Below, in pieces: positions 5,414 through 6,022 of a stretch of DNA of 6,022 bases. Made by a program: the position numbers and the translations under genes. This DNA is from JACDAN01 sp035697545 (GTDB lineage: Bacteria; Actinomycetota; Thermoleophilia; Gaiellales; Gaiellaceae), in the NCBI GenBank assembly GCA_035697545.1, contig DASSCT010000037.1, positions 1 through 6,022 on the forward strand. The letters run 5' to 3'. The notes under the pieces are model-generated. The model did not search any database and was not told the DNA's origin. It saw only the letters and a list, made by a program, of their open reading frames with translations. Each line of letters opens with the position of its first letter. Within the stretch, counting starts at the first letter, position 1.

Positions 5414-6022
5414 CTATTCGGCGGCGGGCAGCACGACCGGACGACCATCTGCCTCGAGGTGCGGCTCGGAGAAGATGCAGTCCACGTGGATCGCGGCCTC
5501 GTTGTCGCCGCCGTAGCCGCCGGTGTTGCGCCCGATCGCCACGTGCGCGGTCCGCGCCGCCTTCTCGTCGAGGAGGGCATGACCGCGAGGTTGGAAGCCA
5601 GGGTGGAAGCCGAGCCCGAGCTCGGCGATGACGTCGGCTCCCGCACCGGCGTCAGCGACGAGCTCACGGAGCATCTGCGCCGCCCGGCCGCCCTCGATCG
5701 AGACCACCCGGCCTTGCTCGAAGTGGAGCGTCACCGGTGCATCGACGAGGCCCTCGACTGTGTAGGGGATGGTGAGGTCGACGACAAGAACGCCGTCCGC
5801 ACCGTCGGCGAGCGGTGCGACGAACACCTCACCGGCGGGAAAGTTCGCGCCCTCGCCGGGCTCGATCGGCAGAGCGTCGCTCAGCCAGGGTCGGCCCTCG
5901 ACCTGGAGCGTGAGATCCGTGCCGGCCTTGCCCGTGACATGGATCTCCTTCGCTCCTTCGAGCTGCGCGAGCAACTGCCTCGCCGGCTCCTCGAGCGCGG
6001 GCTGCGGCTGTGAGAGCTCGTT
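5414..6022 (-). CDS. M29/COG2309-type aminopeptidase (N-terminus off window edge)
   Basis: The frame is open from the right edge and gives 202 C-terminal residues. The sequence resembles the metal-dependent aminopeptidase family M29 (AmpS/PepS/AmpT and relatives). Its relatives also include the NicX ring-cleaving dioxygenases, so the reaction is not certain. Recognisable blocks are GEGANFPAGEVFVAPL (fragment residues 56-71), VIAELGLGFHPG (131-142), LDEKAARTAHVAIGRN (151-166) and AAIHVDCIF (176-184). The family's metal ligands appear present: Glu65, Glu134, His160, and His179 with Asp181 in the HxD motif. A TTG at 5974 is not the real start, because conserved-looking sequence continues upstream to the edge. 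The TAG stop is followed 10 nt later by the cupin ATG. The missing N-terminal part is probably a comparable length again. Confidence 0.85.
   Translation of the reverse strand, partial: NELSQPQPALEEPARQLLAQLEGAKEIHVTGKAGTDLTLQVEGRPWLSDALPIEPGEGANFPAGEVFVAPLADGADGVLVVDLTIPYTVEGLVDAPVTLHFEQGRVVSIEGGRAAQMLRELVADAGAGADVIAELGLGFHPGFQPRGHALLDEKAARTAHVAIGRNTGGYGGDNEAAIHVDCIFSEPHLEADGRPVVLPAAE

Overview
This is a GC-rich, densely coded bacterial window. Codon use is strongly GC3-biased, and actinobacterial-style GTG starts are common. The protein families (a selenocysteine operon, an M50 protease, a small collagen-like exported protein, an M29-type aminopeptidase paired with a cupin) would fit a soil or environmental actinobacterium, perhaps Thermoleophilia. 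That placement is inference from gene content and base composition, as there is no rRNA or tRNA here.

Layout. (1) Positions 1-4171, minus strand: a tight four-gene run read in the order M50 site-2 protease, LOG-family (TIGR00730) protein, selA, selB. The gaps are 7 nt and 3 nt, followed by a 16-nt overlap, so this is almost certainly one transcript. selB runs off the left edge, leaving its C-terminal domain incomplete. (2) Positions 4172-4274: a divergent intergenic region with three tandem 11-bp units and, on the minus strand, a sequence resembling a sigma-54 promoter. (3) Positions 4275-4955, plus strand: an exported collagen-like protein with a strong RBS and 17 consecutive Gly-X-Y triplets. 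(4) Positions 4956-5010: a short convergent gap with no convincing terminator. (5) Positions 5011-6022, minus strand: an M29/COG2309-type aminopeptidase (N-terminus off the right edge) followed after 10 nt by a small cupin.

How the genes work together. SelA converts Ser-tRNA(Sec) to Sec-tRNA(Sec), and SelB is the elongation factor that delivers it to UGA codons, so the organism probably makes selenoproteins. selC, selD and any selenoprotein gene must lie outside this window. The protease and LOG protein share the transcript but have no obvious part in selenium metabolism. None of the six stop codons visible here is TGA (five TAG, one TAA), which is notable for a GC-rich genome that uses UGA for selenocysteine.

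The most unexpected sequence signal is a 13-nt match to the full complement of the 16S rRNA 3' end inside selB, at the join between its EF-Tu-like part and its C-terminal part. It is not followed by any usable start codon. No mobile element, CRISPR array or RNA gene was seen.
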